Shown here in pieces: positions 15,001 through 25,715 of a stretch of 64,000 nucleotides of DNA. Origin of the DNA: Marthasterias glacialis (Eukaryota; Echinodermata; Asteroidea; Forcipulatida; Asteriidae); assembly GCA_911728455.2 (NCBI GenBank), contig OU452226.1, positions 16,137,938 to 16,201,937 on the forward strand, written 5' to 3'. The notes beneath the pieces were generated by a model. It saw only the letters and a list, made by a program, of their open reading frames with translations, had not been told where the DNA came from and searched no databases. The position numbers and the translations under genes were made by a program. Every line of letters begins with the position of its first letter. The stretch's first letter is position 1.

Positions 15001-17956
15001 ACTGTAAAATTTGTGCTTTTTGACCCTAAAACTTTCAGCCCCAAAACTGGTGGATATTTCCCGAACTAACGCTCATCAGGACTTGCAAATTAGAGCACTG
15101 GTACTGGGGGATATTCCCTCTTCACATGGTACAGCAAAAACGACTTTGAAATTTTAGTCCAAAACTCCCATTTTTTTTAGGGGGGTACTAAAAAATACAT
15201 GCTTTTTGACCCTAAAACTTTCAGCCCCAAAACTTGTTAACGTTTCCCGAAATAACGCTCATCCGGATTTGCAAATTAGAGCACTGGTACTGGGGTATAT
15301 TCCCTCTTCACATGGTAGAGCAAAAATGACTTTGAAATTTTAGTCCAAAACTCCCATTTTTTTTAGTGGGGGTACTGTAAAATTTGTGCTTTTTGACCCT
15401 AAAACTTTCAGCCCCAAAACTGGTGGATGTTTCCCAAACTAACGCTCATCAGGACTTGCAAATTAGAGCACTAGTACTGGGGGATATTCCCTCTTGACAT
15501 GGTAGAGCAAAAACGACTTTGAAATTTTGGTCCAAAACTCCAATTTTGTTTAGGGGGTACTGTAAAATTTGTGCTTTTTGACCCTAAAACTTTCAGCCCC
15601 AAAACTGGTGGATGTTTCCCGAACTAACGCTCATCAAGACTTGCAAATTAGAGCACTGGTACTGGGGGATATTCCCTCTTGACATGGTAGAGCAAAAACG
15701 ACTATGAAATTTTGGTCCAAAACTCCAATTTTGTTTAGGGGGGTACTGTAAAATGTGTGATTTTTGACCCTAAAACTTTCACCTCCAAAAATGGTGGATA
15801 TTTCCCGAACTATCGCTCATCCAGACTTGCAAAATAGAGTACTGGTCCTAGGAGATATTCCCTCTTGACATGGTAGAGCAAAAACGACTTTGAAATTTTG
15901 GTCCAAAACTCCAATTTTTTTTAGGGGGTACTAAAAAATACATGCTTTTTGACCCTAAAACTTTTAGCCCCAAAACTGGTGGATGTTTCCCGAACTAACG
16001 CTCATCCGAACTTGCAAATTAGAGCACTAGTACTGGGCGATATTCCCTCTTGATATGGTAGAGCAAAAACGACTTTGAAATTTTGGTCCAAAACTCCAAT
16101 TTTGTTTAGGGGGGTACTGTCAAATTTGTGCTTTTTGACCCTAAAACTTTCAGCCCCCAAAATGGTGGATATTTCCCGAACTATCGCTCATCCGGACTTG
16201 CAAATTAGAGCACTGGTACTGGGGGATATTCCCTCTTGACATGGTAGAGCAAAAACGACTTTGAAATTTTAGTCCAAAACTCCCATTTTTTTAGGGGGTA
16301 CTGTAAAATTTGTGCTTTTCGACCCTAAAACTTTCAGCCCCAAAACTTGTGCATGTTTCCCGAAATAACGCTTATCCGGATTTGCAAATTAGAGCACTGG
16401 TACTGGGGGATATTCCCTCTTGACATGGTAGAGCAAAAACGACTTTTACATTTTAGTCCAAAACTCCAATTTTTTTTACGGAGGTACTGAAAAATTTGTG
16501 TTTTTTGACCCTAAAACTTTAAGCCTAAAAATGGTGGATATTTCCCGAAATAACGCTTATCCGGACTTGCAAATTAGAGCACTGGTACTAGGGGATATTC
16601 CCTCTTGACATGGTAGAGCAAAAATGACATTGACATTTTGGTCCAAAACTCCAATTTTTTTTAGGGGGTCTTGTAAAATTTGTGTTTTTTGACCCTAAAA
16701 CTTTCAGCCTAAAAATGGTGGATGTTTCCTGAACTAACGCTTATCCGGACTTGCAAATTAGAGCACTGGTACTGGGGGATATTCCCTCTTGACATGGTAG
16801 AGCAAAAACGACTTTGAAATTTTAGTCCAAAACTCCAATTTTTTTTAGGGGGTATTGTAAAATTTGTGTTTTTTGACCCTAAAACTTTCAGCCTAAAAAT
16901 GGTGGATGTTTCCCGAACTAACGTTCATCCGGACTTGCAAATTAGAGCACTGGTACTGGGGGATATTCACTCTTGACATGGTAGAGCAAAAACGACTTTG
17001 ACATTTTGGTCCAAAAGTCCAATTTTTCTGAGGGGGGCACTAAAAAATATGTGCTTTTTGACCCTAAAACTTTCAGCCCCAAAACTTGTGGATGTTTCCC
17101 GAACTAACGCTGATCCGGACTTGCAAATTAGAGCACTGGTACTGGGGGATATTCCCTCTTGACATGGTAGGGCAATAACAACTTTGAAATTTTGGTCCAA
17201 AACTCAAATTTTTTTTCAGGGGGGTACTGTAAAATTTGTGCTTTTTGACCCTAAAACTTTGAGCCGAAAAATGATAGGTAATTCCCGAATTAACGCTTAT
17301 CCGGACTTGCAAATTAGAGCACTGGTACTGGGGGATATTCTCTCTTGACAAAGTAGAGCGAAAATGATTTTGACATTTTGGTGCAAAACTCCAACTTTTT
17401 TTAGGGGGGTACTAAATAACATGTGCTTTTTGACCCTAAAACTTTCAGCCCCGAAACTGGTGGATGTTTCCCGAACTAACGCTCATCCAGACTTGCAAAT
17501 TAGAGCACTGGTACTGGGGGATATTCCCTCTTGACATGGTAGAGCAAAAACGACTTTACAATTTTAGTCCAAAACTCCAATTTGTTTTTGGGGGGGTACT
17601 GTAAAATTTGTGCTTTTGACCCTAAAAGTTTCAGCCGAAAAATGGTGGATGTTTCCCGAACTAACACTTATCCGGACTCGCAAATTAGAGCACTGGCACT
17701 GGGGGATATTCCCTCTTGACATGGTAGAGCAAAAACGACTTTGACATTTTGGTCCAAAACTCCTACTTTTTTTTTAGGTTACTGTAAAAGTTGTGTTTTT
17801 TGTGCCTAAAAGTTTCAGCCGAAAAAATTGTGACTATTTCCCAAACTTACATTTATCCGGACTTGTAAATTAGAGCACTGGTACTGGGGGATATTCCCTC
17901 TTGACTGGGTAGAGCGAAAACGACTTTGAAATTTTGGTTCAAAACTTAAATTTGTT
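1..17956. repeat. Satellite array, monomer about 186 bp, roughly 96 copies
   Basis: The anchor CTCTTGACATGG recurs every 185-189 bases from the left edge to about 17950. Each monomer holds, in order, a T-run followed by AGGGGGGTACT, a block with TTTTTGACCCTAAAACTTTC, GGATGTTTCCCGAACTAACG, GACTTGCAAATTAGAGCACT, and GGGGGATATTCC. Length varies mainly in the T and G runs. Copies in the first 16 kb are very alike; those from about 16600 to 17950 carry more substitutions and small indels, as expected at an array edge. Identical multi-monomer blocks recur, showing higher-order amplification. Short open frames of 60-90 codons appear repeatedly on both strands but only because the monomer is repeated. 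The array extends beyond the left edge. Confidence 0.97.
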
Positions 17957-17959
17957 TTC

Positions 17960-17976
17960 GGGGGGGGGGGGGGGGG
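17960..17976 (+). repeat. poly-G tract at the satellite edge
   Basis: A run of 17 G directly follows the last decayed 186-bp monomer and marks the change to unrelated sequence. It may be an expansion of the G-run found in every monomer. Confidence 0.8.
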
Positions 17977-18000
17977 TGAAGGGGTGGGTCACAGATAATT

Positions 18001-19640
18001 TTAGTTTTTTAGCTCCTAACTCCAGAAATAAAGATTCTACCTGCAGTTACATGTAGCTCCAGTAACCTTGCATCCGAAAATCAAATTCTTCAACCTTGGA
18101 ACGACAAGGTAGCAGTAATGCTCCATATGCCCTTCAAATACATGTTCAATGGGAGTGTTGTACACAGAGCTAACAGAGAGTAAAAACAAGCATTTTAGAA
18201 TGAAAATATCTTCCCAATGTTGTAAGGATCAGGACAAGTGTGACACTGTTGGTAAGATCTTTTCATCGGCTCTTTGACAATGTGTAGTATAGGGTTCAAA
18301 GAGAAACAGTGGGAAAGCCAGGGGCCAGGGAAAGTGGACACCTAAGAACTCCTAATTTTGACGGGGCTGTGTGTTCATGAACAATGGCCCAGACAGGGTT
18401 CTAGATTGAAACAAAAAAAAGACTGGCCCCATAAAAAGTCAGCAGCCTCCCGATCCATAACTTCACAAATAATGGTTCTAAAAAAAGTTGTTTTTACCTG
18501 CTGTTAGTTCCAGAAGCCTTGCATCCACAAATCAAATACCTCTGTCATCTTCAACCTGGGAACGACGGGTTAGCAGTGATGCTCCGAATGCCCATCAAAC
18601 ACATGTTCAATGGGATTGTTGTACACAGAGCTGTCAGAGAGTGAAAACAAGACTTTAAGAATGGCAATATTTTCTCTAATGTTGTAAGAATCTGGACAAG
18701 TGTGACACTGTTGGAAAGTCCTACCCAAGGGTTCTCTGGCAATGTGTAGTATAGGATTGAGGGATAAACAGGGAGAATACCGTGGGCCAGAAAGGGAAGA
18801 CATCCACATTGGCTGTGAACAATGGCCTAGACAGAATAAAAAAAATAAAAAAAAACGGCCCCCAAAAGAAGTTTGCAGCCTCCTGATCCATAATTCCACA
18901 ATTATTGGTTGTAAAAAAATTGTTTTTACCCGCAGTTAGCTCCAGGAGTCTTGCATCAGGAAATCAAGCTTTCTCTGCCATCCAGCAGCATCTTCTGCCC
19001 TGAAATGAAGAGTAAGCGATGATGCTCTGAATGCCTTTCAAATGTATGTTCAAAGAGATTTTCATTCAAAGAGCTGTCAGAGAGTGAAAACAAGAGTTAA
19101 CAACAGCCATATCTACACTAATCTTGGAAAGATCTGGACAAGTTTGACGCTGTTGGAAAGTCCTTAGTACTCAAGTGCTCTCTGGCATTGTGCAATATAT
19201 AGATTTGTGGGATAAACAGGGAGGATATCAGGGGCCAGAGAAGGAGGCCACACCCAGGACTTCCAATAAATTTGGGGTTGTGTATGTGTATGGGAACAAT
19301 GGCCCAGCAAGGGTACTGAACAGAAAAGGAAAAAACACGATCCCCCTAATTCGGCAGCCTCCCGGTTCATTACTCCAGAAACAATGGAGCCAGAAAGAAG
19401 TAACCAGTAGTCCTGCATCTGAAAATCAAACTTTCTTGGCCATCCAGTGATATCCAACACGGAAATGACAACTAAGTGCGAATGCTTTAAATGCCCTTCA
19501 AATGCTTGTTCATTAAGATTTTTGTACACAGAGCTGTCAGAGAGTGAAAACAAGAGTTTAGAACTGCCATATCTACCATAATATGTACTGATCTGGATAA
19601 GTGTGATACTGTTGGAATCCCTAAACAAGGGCTTTATAAC
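18001..19640. repeat. Degenerate tandem repeat, unit about 430-480 bp, four copies (last partial)
   Basis: Four diverged copies begin near 18001, 18460, 18885 and 19368. Shared landmarks in order are a block around CTCCAG(A/T)AA, GCATC-GAAAATCAAA, AATGC-CTTCAAA, TTGTACACAGAGCTGTCAGA, GAGTGAAAACAAGA, GGACAAGTGTGACACTGTTG, CAATGTGTAGTATAG, GGGCCAG and ATGGCCCAG. Open frames on the minus strand (18570-18899, 19164-19628) come from this repeat, differ between copies and have no recognisable domain, so I do not call genes. The family is not recognised. Confidence 0.8.
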
Positions 19641-20049
19641 AGCATTTCATGTAGGAAAACATTTAAATTACGGCATTATGCAGCAGCTGACAAGAAACTG
19701 TTGGTTTTGGTGAGGTTTGGCCAAGGCAAAAGAATAAATGAGAAATGCACTAAAGTTTGCTTACCACCATGATGTTGTAAAGTTTCAAATTCAAGATGAT
19801 TATTATGAGTTGTTAGACCATACTAGACCCAGTAACTGGGGTGCTGTACTCCTTTTTTGAGATTTTGGCATTATTGGTCGTACCAGTGCCCCAGTCCATA
19901 ATATATGTGGGCAATCTGACAAAGCAGATTTTTAACTAATTTGTTCAAAAATTTTCATAATTACGACAAAAAATCAACAGAATTGCTGAAAATCACCTGC
20001 TGGCTTCTTAAGATATCAAAGATGAAATAAAATACATTCAATTATACTC
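19641..20049. other. No recognisable feature
   Basis: About 400 bases of moderately AT-rich sequence between the degenerate tandem repeat and the next repeat block. I see no open frame, splice structure or repeat here. Confidence 0.5.
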
Positions 20050-20205
20050 ATGATTCCTTCTGTCCTCCAAATTGATGATTTCTTTCAGGCCATCTAAAAT
20101 GCAGTCGTTCTGATCTGCGTTTTACTACTACATGACATCAAGTATTGTTTCCTAAAAAGGATCGTGTGTTCGCCGATGCCCTGACTTGCATCACAGTTCG
20201 GTACA
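20050..20205 (+). repeat. Direct repeat, left copy (partner 25556-25715)
   Basis: The stretch from CTTCTGTCCTCCAAATTGAT through CTGACTTGCATCACAG recurs, diverged, at 25556-25715 in the same orientation. The two copies lie just outside the inverted ends of the 20457-25547 element. They may be parts of a larger duplicated host repeat or of an older element into which the THAP-bearing element inserted. Confidence 0.75.
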
Positions 20206-20208
20206 GAG

Positions 20209-20431
20209 CAAAGATTATAGAGCGATGTAGGCCCAAGATGGGGAACTCTGGCTGAAATGTGAAATCTCACTGGATGCCATTTCGGCAAGTGACTCTCTAT
20301 TGATACAACACTGATACGTGCGGACCAGTGTAGACAAGGACAATTGCTATCAATTGCCGAAATGGCGCCCATGCGTATTTCACTTTGCAACAGTAGATAA
20401 AGGCCCAGTTCCCCATCTCTATAATCTTTGG
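20209..20431. repeat. Imperfect inverted repeat (hairpin)
   Basis: CAAAGATTATAGAG at 20209-20222 is answered by its reverse complement at 20418-20431. Further matches (GATGGGGAACT, GCCATTTCGGCAA) extend inward to about 20293 and 20352. The hairpin sits between the left direct repeat and the left inverted end of the THAP-bearing element and has no counterpart on the right side, so it is probably a separate small insertion or local inversion. Confidence 0.65.
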
Positions 20432-20456
20432 TACAGAGTGAAGTGCATGCATTAGC

Positions 20457-20771
20457 AATAAACCTTTTCGACATTCGCAAAGCATCAAGGGTATGGATGA
20501 CAAACATTGACCTTGTTATTGCATGACTCTATGGCGCAGCGGTAAGTTCGTGATTTGTTTCGTCCTTTTCTCAAAAACCTGATGGAGTTCAGCAATGAAA
20601 CTTACATAGAATTTTTGTCTGGAAGCAGGCAACAAAATGCACTTTTGGTCGGAAAATTGAGTGGGTAGTTTTGGTGAAATCAGTGGGGTCTCTTGCTGAC
20701 TAGATGGCAGACTCGGCGCGCGCGCAGCTAGCGGTGTACATGCATGGTGTATGCATTCAGTGCATGTTGCC
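20457..20771 (+). repeat. Left inverted end of the 5.1-kb element
   Basis: Matches the reverse complement of 25231-25547 with scattered substitutions. It contains a GC-rich patch (GGCGCGCGCGCAGCTAGCGG) near its inner end. Confidence 0.85.
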
Positions 20772-21844
20772 TACTTGGTTTCTGTAGGCCTACAATACAT
20801 GCTGCACATGCAATTAACCTTTTTTATCTTCTTTAATTTTAAGTCTTGTTTCTTTTGAGAAAATAATTTCTGTTGATTATTTGCCATGTTCAGCTAGCGA
20901 CAGATTGACAAGTCAAGTTCGAAGTTTTAACACTGACAGGTAAAACTTAATTTATATTTTTGTGTTCACACTTCATTTTGGGGGTTTTACAAAACACTTT
21001 CATTTTATTTTTATTTTTAAATGAAAGGTGTTTATTGGAATGTTCATGTTGATTTTGATTTTCTGTTATTTTATTTTTTGCATGTTTTTTTTGTAAGGGG
21101 AGGAGAGTTCCATACTTGGCCATCACTTGACACCAAATTTGTAAAACTAGTAATTGTTTTCCATATTTGCATGCATGCATGGGATATTATTTGTATCTTT
21201 TTCAAATGTGCAATTCATTTCTGGGGTAAAAATTCTTCCTGTTTGTTGTTCAATTGTACAGTTGCCCTTTTAAGTTTCATCCCTTCATTAGTTAATACTA
21301 ATCAATGTTGTTATTTCATGTTATAAACTAATACCTAAAGTACAAAATGATCTCAGTTACAGTAGTCTGTGACTCTGGGGAATAATCATAATCACTGTGA
21401 GGTAGAAATGTCAAAACGCATTGTTTTACCATGATGTTCCTGAACAAAAGGTAACTGTTAAGACTGAATGGTAAGTATCAATATTATTATCATCCTTCTT
21501 TTCATTTTTCTTTCTACAATGATTCGTTATTCAGTTCATATTTCATTTCTATGCAATTCCCATTCTTTGCCTCCTCTAACATTTAGTGCTACTTACAAAA
21601 AAGTGCATGCCAAGTTTTCCCTTGATGTGAAAGACATCAAATAAGCAAACCATTAATTTTAGAAACTGTTACCTTAGTTGGCATATTATTTTAAGTAATT
21701 TAAAAGACTTTTGCTTATTTATAGAATACATGCTCTTTAATTGTTGCTTTCCTTGTCCTGCACTGCCAAACATGTTCATATAAGTAAACACAATGTTGTG
21801 CCAATGGCTATAATCGCCATTTAAAAATAATCATTTATTGAATT
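20772..21844. other. AT-rich interior of the element, no gene seen
   Basis: Long T-rich stretches, with no open frame that resembles a protein. The longest frame (21021-21326, plus strand) is low-complexity and hydrophobic only because of the T-rich composition. Confidence 0.5.
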
Positions 21845-22411
21845 GATGTATATTTGGTTTGCGGTAACACCATGTGATTATATCTACTTTGCTATATACA
21901 GTAGATTGTTCTGTGAGAACTTGTCTTGCTATTATTCTACTACCGCGGAGTAGATTTTCGGAATTCGAGAGACAATGTAGTTCTGAAAAGAATGTTCCTG
22001 CTTTTTAAGTACTACCTGGGGGTAGGAAATCGGCCGGGACTACTACTCCTTTTTTCGCTTAGTGGATTGAGGGGACTTCTTGGATAACTTCACTACCACG
22101 GAGTGAGTTTGGTCTCAAACTCACTAGAGAGTGAGTATGAGAACAAACTTACTCCGCGGTAGTGAAGTTATCCAAGAAGTCCCCTCAATCCACTAAGCAA
22201 AAAAAGTAGTAGTAGTCCCTGTTGATTTCCTACCCCCCAGGTAGTACTTTAAAAGCAGGACAGTTCTCTTCAGAACTACGTTGTTTCCCGAATTCCGAAA
22301 ATTTACTCCGCGGTAGTAGAATAATAGCAAGACAAGTTCTCACAGAACAATCTTCTGTATATAACAAAGTAGATATAATCACATGGTGTTATTGCAAACC
22401 AATTATACATT
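21845..22411. mobile_element. 570-bp fold-back (palindromic MITE-like) insertion
   Basis: The arms at 21845-22110 and 22144-22411 are reverse complements with few mismatches around a 33-base loop, so almost the entire element is one hairpin. Landmarks are TGATTATATCTACTTTG near the outer ends, CTACTACCGCGGAGTAGATT in mid-arm, and CTTCACTACCACGGAGTGAG beside the loop. It lies inside the 5.1-kb element, upstream of the THAP exon, and contains no protein frame. No target-site duplication was resolved. Confidence 0.88.
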
Positions 22412-22533
22412 GATACCTCACCATGCAATGCCTCAAATCCTATAACATACAATTACAATGAGGAACGCCTACATACTTGTTGCACCAAGACCTGCCGATA
22501 CCTTACTACATGTGTTTTGATTTTTATTCGCAG

Positions 22534-24599
22534 ATCCATTACAGACATGCCATACCGATTTTGTGTTGGGGGCTGTGACAATGACTCTAGGTATCTAGAG
22601 AGGATAATAAAGCGCGGTCATGTGGAGACTCTAAAATTTCACCATTCCCACAAGGAGAAACAGAGAGAGAAATTTGGCAGCAGAACATCAGCAAAGGGAG
22701 AAAATTCTTCAAACCAACAAACTTCATGAGAGCGTGTTCAAATCACTTTAAAGGTGCACACCGGCTTCGTTGGGCTATTTGGGCTACAAAATAGGCTAAC
22801 ATATGAGTTCAAAGGTCTTTCAGGAATGGAGAAGAACGGTTCCTAAAAGAAATCATCAAAATTTGCCGTTTTCGAGCATTTTTCAAAAAACAATTTATCC
22901 CAACCAAAAAAGTGGTTCGGATAAATCATGTGATCTTCGGAGTTAGTTTTACTTCCACCCGTATAAAAGTAAATTACTGAACCAAATTTAAATCTTTTCT
23001 TTTTACAATTATTCATGACTATTTGACAAAAAAAGACTTATGTAAGTATTCAGATTATTGATACAATTTGTAAATAATGATGAAAAATCGAACGGAATAT
23101 TCGCATTCAGAGAGTCCGTGCAACCGAAGTGTGTCTTACTGCGCACCAGCATGGGAGCTAGTGGAACGTAAACCTTGGGGCATATCCCGTACAGCCGGTG
23201 CCGTGTCTTGTGGGGCCAGAGAGACAAACCCCCGGGCATGAACTCCCCAGCTTGCCGGTCGGTCTAGCCGTAAGCGTGGGAGCTTGTCGGAGGGGTAGGG
23301 AGCCAGACCAACAATTACCTTTTTTTACGAGGGTTTTAGTCCGTACCCCTAGCTATTATCCCCTAACTTTTGTAACGTGTTGCCTGCGCTATGCACACGA
23401 GCGACGACGACGGGGAATGTTTATCCCATACAGCTGATCTATTTACTTCTATGATAGCTGCATAATGTCCACTCCCCCCAATCGCCACAACAAAAAAACG
23501 GTGGCGGTGGCCGCCCAGTGAAGTCATCGCCCGAAAGACAGGAGAATGCCTTCGCTAAAGCTGCCAGGATTTGCAATCCGTTTGCAGCGAAAGCGGGAGG
23601 CTCGCTTAGCACATGACTGTTATTGGCCAAGCCAATTTGAAAAGATGGTCCAAGATTAGGGACACTACCATTAGTTTTTAGCCTGCAGCAGGCTGGTCAC
23701 GATGAGAACATGAAGGATGTGGTTTTTGCCATAATTTTGATGGACAGGTTTGTGTCATAGAACTGTATTGTGAATATGCCTGCGTATGTTTTAATTCATG
23801 AAGACTCACATTTTGACAATATTTATGGTCCATCATGTCTGTGATGTCCACATTATGCCAAGCTTATTCTCTCCCTTTCTATATTTGAACACGACCCGAC
23901 AACACAGATCAGTCCTGGACCTAACTGGCATTCGTCCAAGTAATTTTTTACAACAAAGGGCCTACTTGCGATATAATGAAGAAACGTTCTCTATTGCAAG
24001 TAAGTTCGTCCAGTTCGTCGTACACAGAATACACTCTCCGTTTATGTCTGATTTTTATTTACACGTGAATTTGTGCTGGATGGATATGAAGTCTGGATCC
24101 TCATGCCTCGTCATTGTAATAATTCATACATAAACAGAGCACCAGTCTACTTACAACATTGCGCAACATTGTCACGTAAATTTGACAGTTGCAACGGCTG
24201 GAAAAGCGTATAAGCTGACCTTTGACCGTGTTTTGTTTTTTTAATATTTTTTGTTAATTACGTGATATTTTGATGATTTTTTTTAAGAACAACCATTTAA
24301 AAATTATTCTCTGTCATTCCACATCACTAAATTAGGTAAACAGTAAGTCAGTGTGTCCCTTTAAGTATGGAAGACCAACAAATGCAGAACCTCATCCAAC
24401 ATTATATTTGGTACCAAGTGACAAGAAAGGGAAAAGTCCACGTAAACGCAAACATAGGAGACGCCAGAGTCAACCACCCCAGCAAAAGGAAGAGGAGCCC
24501 CAACAGTTGACCCATGTGCCCAATGAACCTGAACTTCCAAGTGCCCAACATAAGTCTTCTATTAAGTACAGCCTTCGAATAAATGATACAAGACAGTAA
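22534..24599 (+). pseudogene. THAP-domain gene remnant in two pieces, frameshifted
   Basis: An acceptor-like TTTTTATTCGCAG precedes 22534, and the first in-frame ATG is at 22547. The first piece encodes a THAP-type start, MPYRFCVGGCDND, with the first two zinc-ligand cysteines. Reading then has to shift by one base within an AG-rich run at about 22650-22672. In the shifted frame come the conserved Trp (REIWQQ) and the last zinc ligands in ACSNHF (Cys and His), ending near 22752. The matching C-terminal part, YGRPTNAEPHPTLYL, lies at 24363-24410 and keeps the proline-rich end typical of THAP. It is followed by a basic, Gln/Pro-rich tail to the stop at 24597-24599. The natural donor after 22752 does not join in phase, so there are at least two lesions. 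THAP is a C2CH zinc finger that binds DNA. No catalytic domain follows. A small stand-alone THAP protein or a decayed transposase N-terminus are both possible. Confidence 0.72.
22755..24362. other. Putative intron of the THAP remnant, no other feature
   Basis: About 1.6 kb separates the two THAP coding pieces. It includes a CG-richer stretch near 23140-23620, but the frames there (for example 23439-23630 minus) have no recognisable motif. Confidence 0.4.
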
Positions 24600-24793
24600 T
24601 GTCAGGTTGTTTACAGGGCTAAGAAGTTCAAGTGTTTTTGGGGTGCCCGGAGAGAGCGAGCCATAGAGCCAATATATATAGCTCTATGGAGCGAACACAT
24701 ACGGCCACACTTTTTTGGTTTTTTTATTGATTTTGTATCTGTATAATGTAATTTGTGTGTAATACAACACTATATTTTTTTATTTTCTGTGAA

Positions 24794-24799
24794 ATTAAA
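24794..24799 (+). promoter_or_regulatory. Possible polyadenylation signal ATTAAA
   Basis: ATTAAA lies about 195 bases after the THAP stop and is followed by a T/GT-rich stretch. It could end the transcript of the THAP remnant. It may equally be chance in AT-rich DNA. Confidence 0.35.
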
Positions 24800-25230
24800 G
24801 GCTTGTTGTTTTCTTCTCCTTTGTTCCTGGTATTTTATCAAAGTTTATTTATTGTAAGGTAATATTTGATTGAAGGTAACTTGTTTTTATTTTTATTTCA
24901 TTTATTTTTAAATCCTTAGTCTATAAATTTATTGTAATGTAATTATTTGATTGAAGGAATTTTTTTTTCTTTTTTTTTTACTTTATTTTCAAACTATCCT
25001 TTATTTCTTAGTGGACTAACGCGGTTGCACGGCTGGCGGCATATGACTTTGGCGGCGTCGGCGTGTCATTAAACGGCATCAATATCCCATTCATCACCAT
25101 AGTGTAACTTTCCATTTATTTCATTCCAAAGGTGCGAAGTGTCCATTGTGCCCAGGGTACGAAGTGACTTTGGACACTTTGTATTTTGTAAAAAGTACGA
25201 AGTGTCCAAGGTACGAAGTGACCTGACACT

Positions 25231-25547
25231 GGCAACATGCACTGAATGCATACACCATGCATGTACACCGCTAGCTGCGCGCACGCCGAGTCTGCCATCT
25301 AGTCAGCAAGGGAATCCTCACTGATTTCACCAAAACTGCCCACTCAATTTTCCGACCAAAAATGTATTTTGTTGCCTGCTTCCAGACGAAAATTTTGTGT
25401 AAGTTTCATTGCTGAACTCCATCAGGTTTTTGAGAAAAGGTCAAAACAAATCACGAGCTTACCTCTGCGCCATAGAGTCATGCGATAACAAGGTCAATGT
25501 TTGTCATCCATACCCATGATGCTTTGCAAATGTCGAAAAGGTTTATT
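25231..25547 (-). repeat. Right inverted end of the 5.1-kb element
   Basis: Reverse-complement partner of 20457-20771. Just inside it (25130-25225) a short motif, GTACGAAGTG, is repeated three or four times. Confidence 0.85.
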
Positions 25548-25555
25548 GTGTTCAC

Positions 25556-25715
25556 AAACCCTTTTCTGTCCTCCAAATCGATAATTTTTTCTTTTGCCAA
25601 CTAAAAATGCAGTCGTTACGATCTGCGTTTTACTACTAGGTGTCATCAAGTACTGTTTCCTAAAAAGGATCGCGTGTTGACTGATGCCCTGACTTGCATC
25701 ACAGTTAGGTACAAC
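25556..25715 (+). repeat. Direct repeat, right copy (partner 20050-20205)
   Basis: Starts with TTTCTGTCCTCCAAATCGAT and continues through CTGACTTGCATCACAGTT. It begins immediately outside the right inverted end. Confidence 0.75.

Larger units (their letters stand above)
20457..25547. mobile_element. DNA transposon-like element with 315-bp inverted ends, carrying a broken THAP gene
   Basis: The sequence at 20457-20771 returns as its reverse complement at 25231-25547. Landmarks are AATAAACCTTTTCG, GACAAACATTGACCTTGTTA, CTCTATGGCGCAG, CTGATGGAGTTCAGCAATGA, CAGGCAACAAAATG and CTAGATGGCAGACTCGGCG. The interior holds a two-part THAP-domain coding remnant and a 570-bp fold-back. THAP domains serve as DNA-binding domains in P-element transposases and related proteins, which fits a decayed or non-autonomous element. 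I see no transposase catalytic domain in the interior and could not define a clean target-site duplication. Confidence 0.72.

Noticed and set aside
86..17351. Recurrent 60-92 codon frames in the 186-bp satellite
   Set aside because: Same reason: repeated frames are shadows of the monomer and shift frame between neighbours.
1..17956. CRISPR-like array
   Set aside because: The repeats are about 186 bp with no short repeat/unique spacer alternation, and the rest of the window is eukaryotic.
19164..19628. 154-codon minus-strand open frame
   Set aside because: It lies in the fourth copy of a degenerate tandem repeat, is not conserved in the other three copies and shows no domain.
20457..25547. 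LTR retrotransposon
   Set aside because: The long end repeats are inverted, not direct, and no reverse transcriptase, protease or integrase motif is present.
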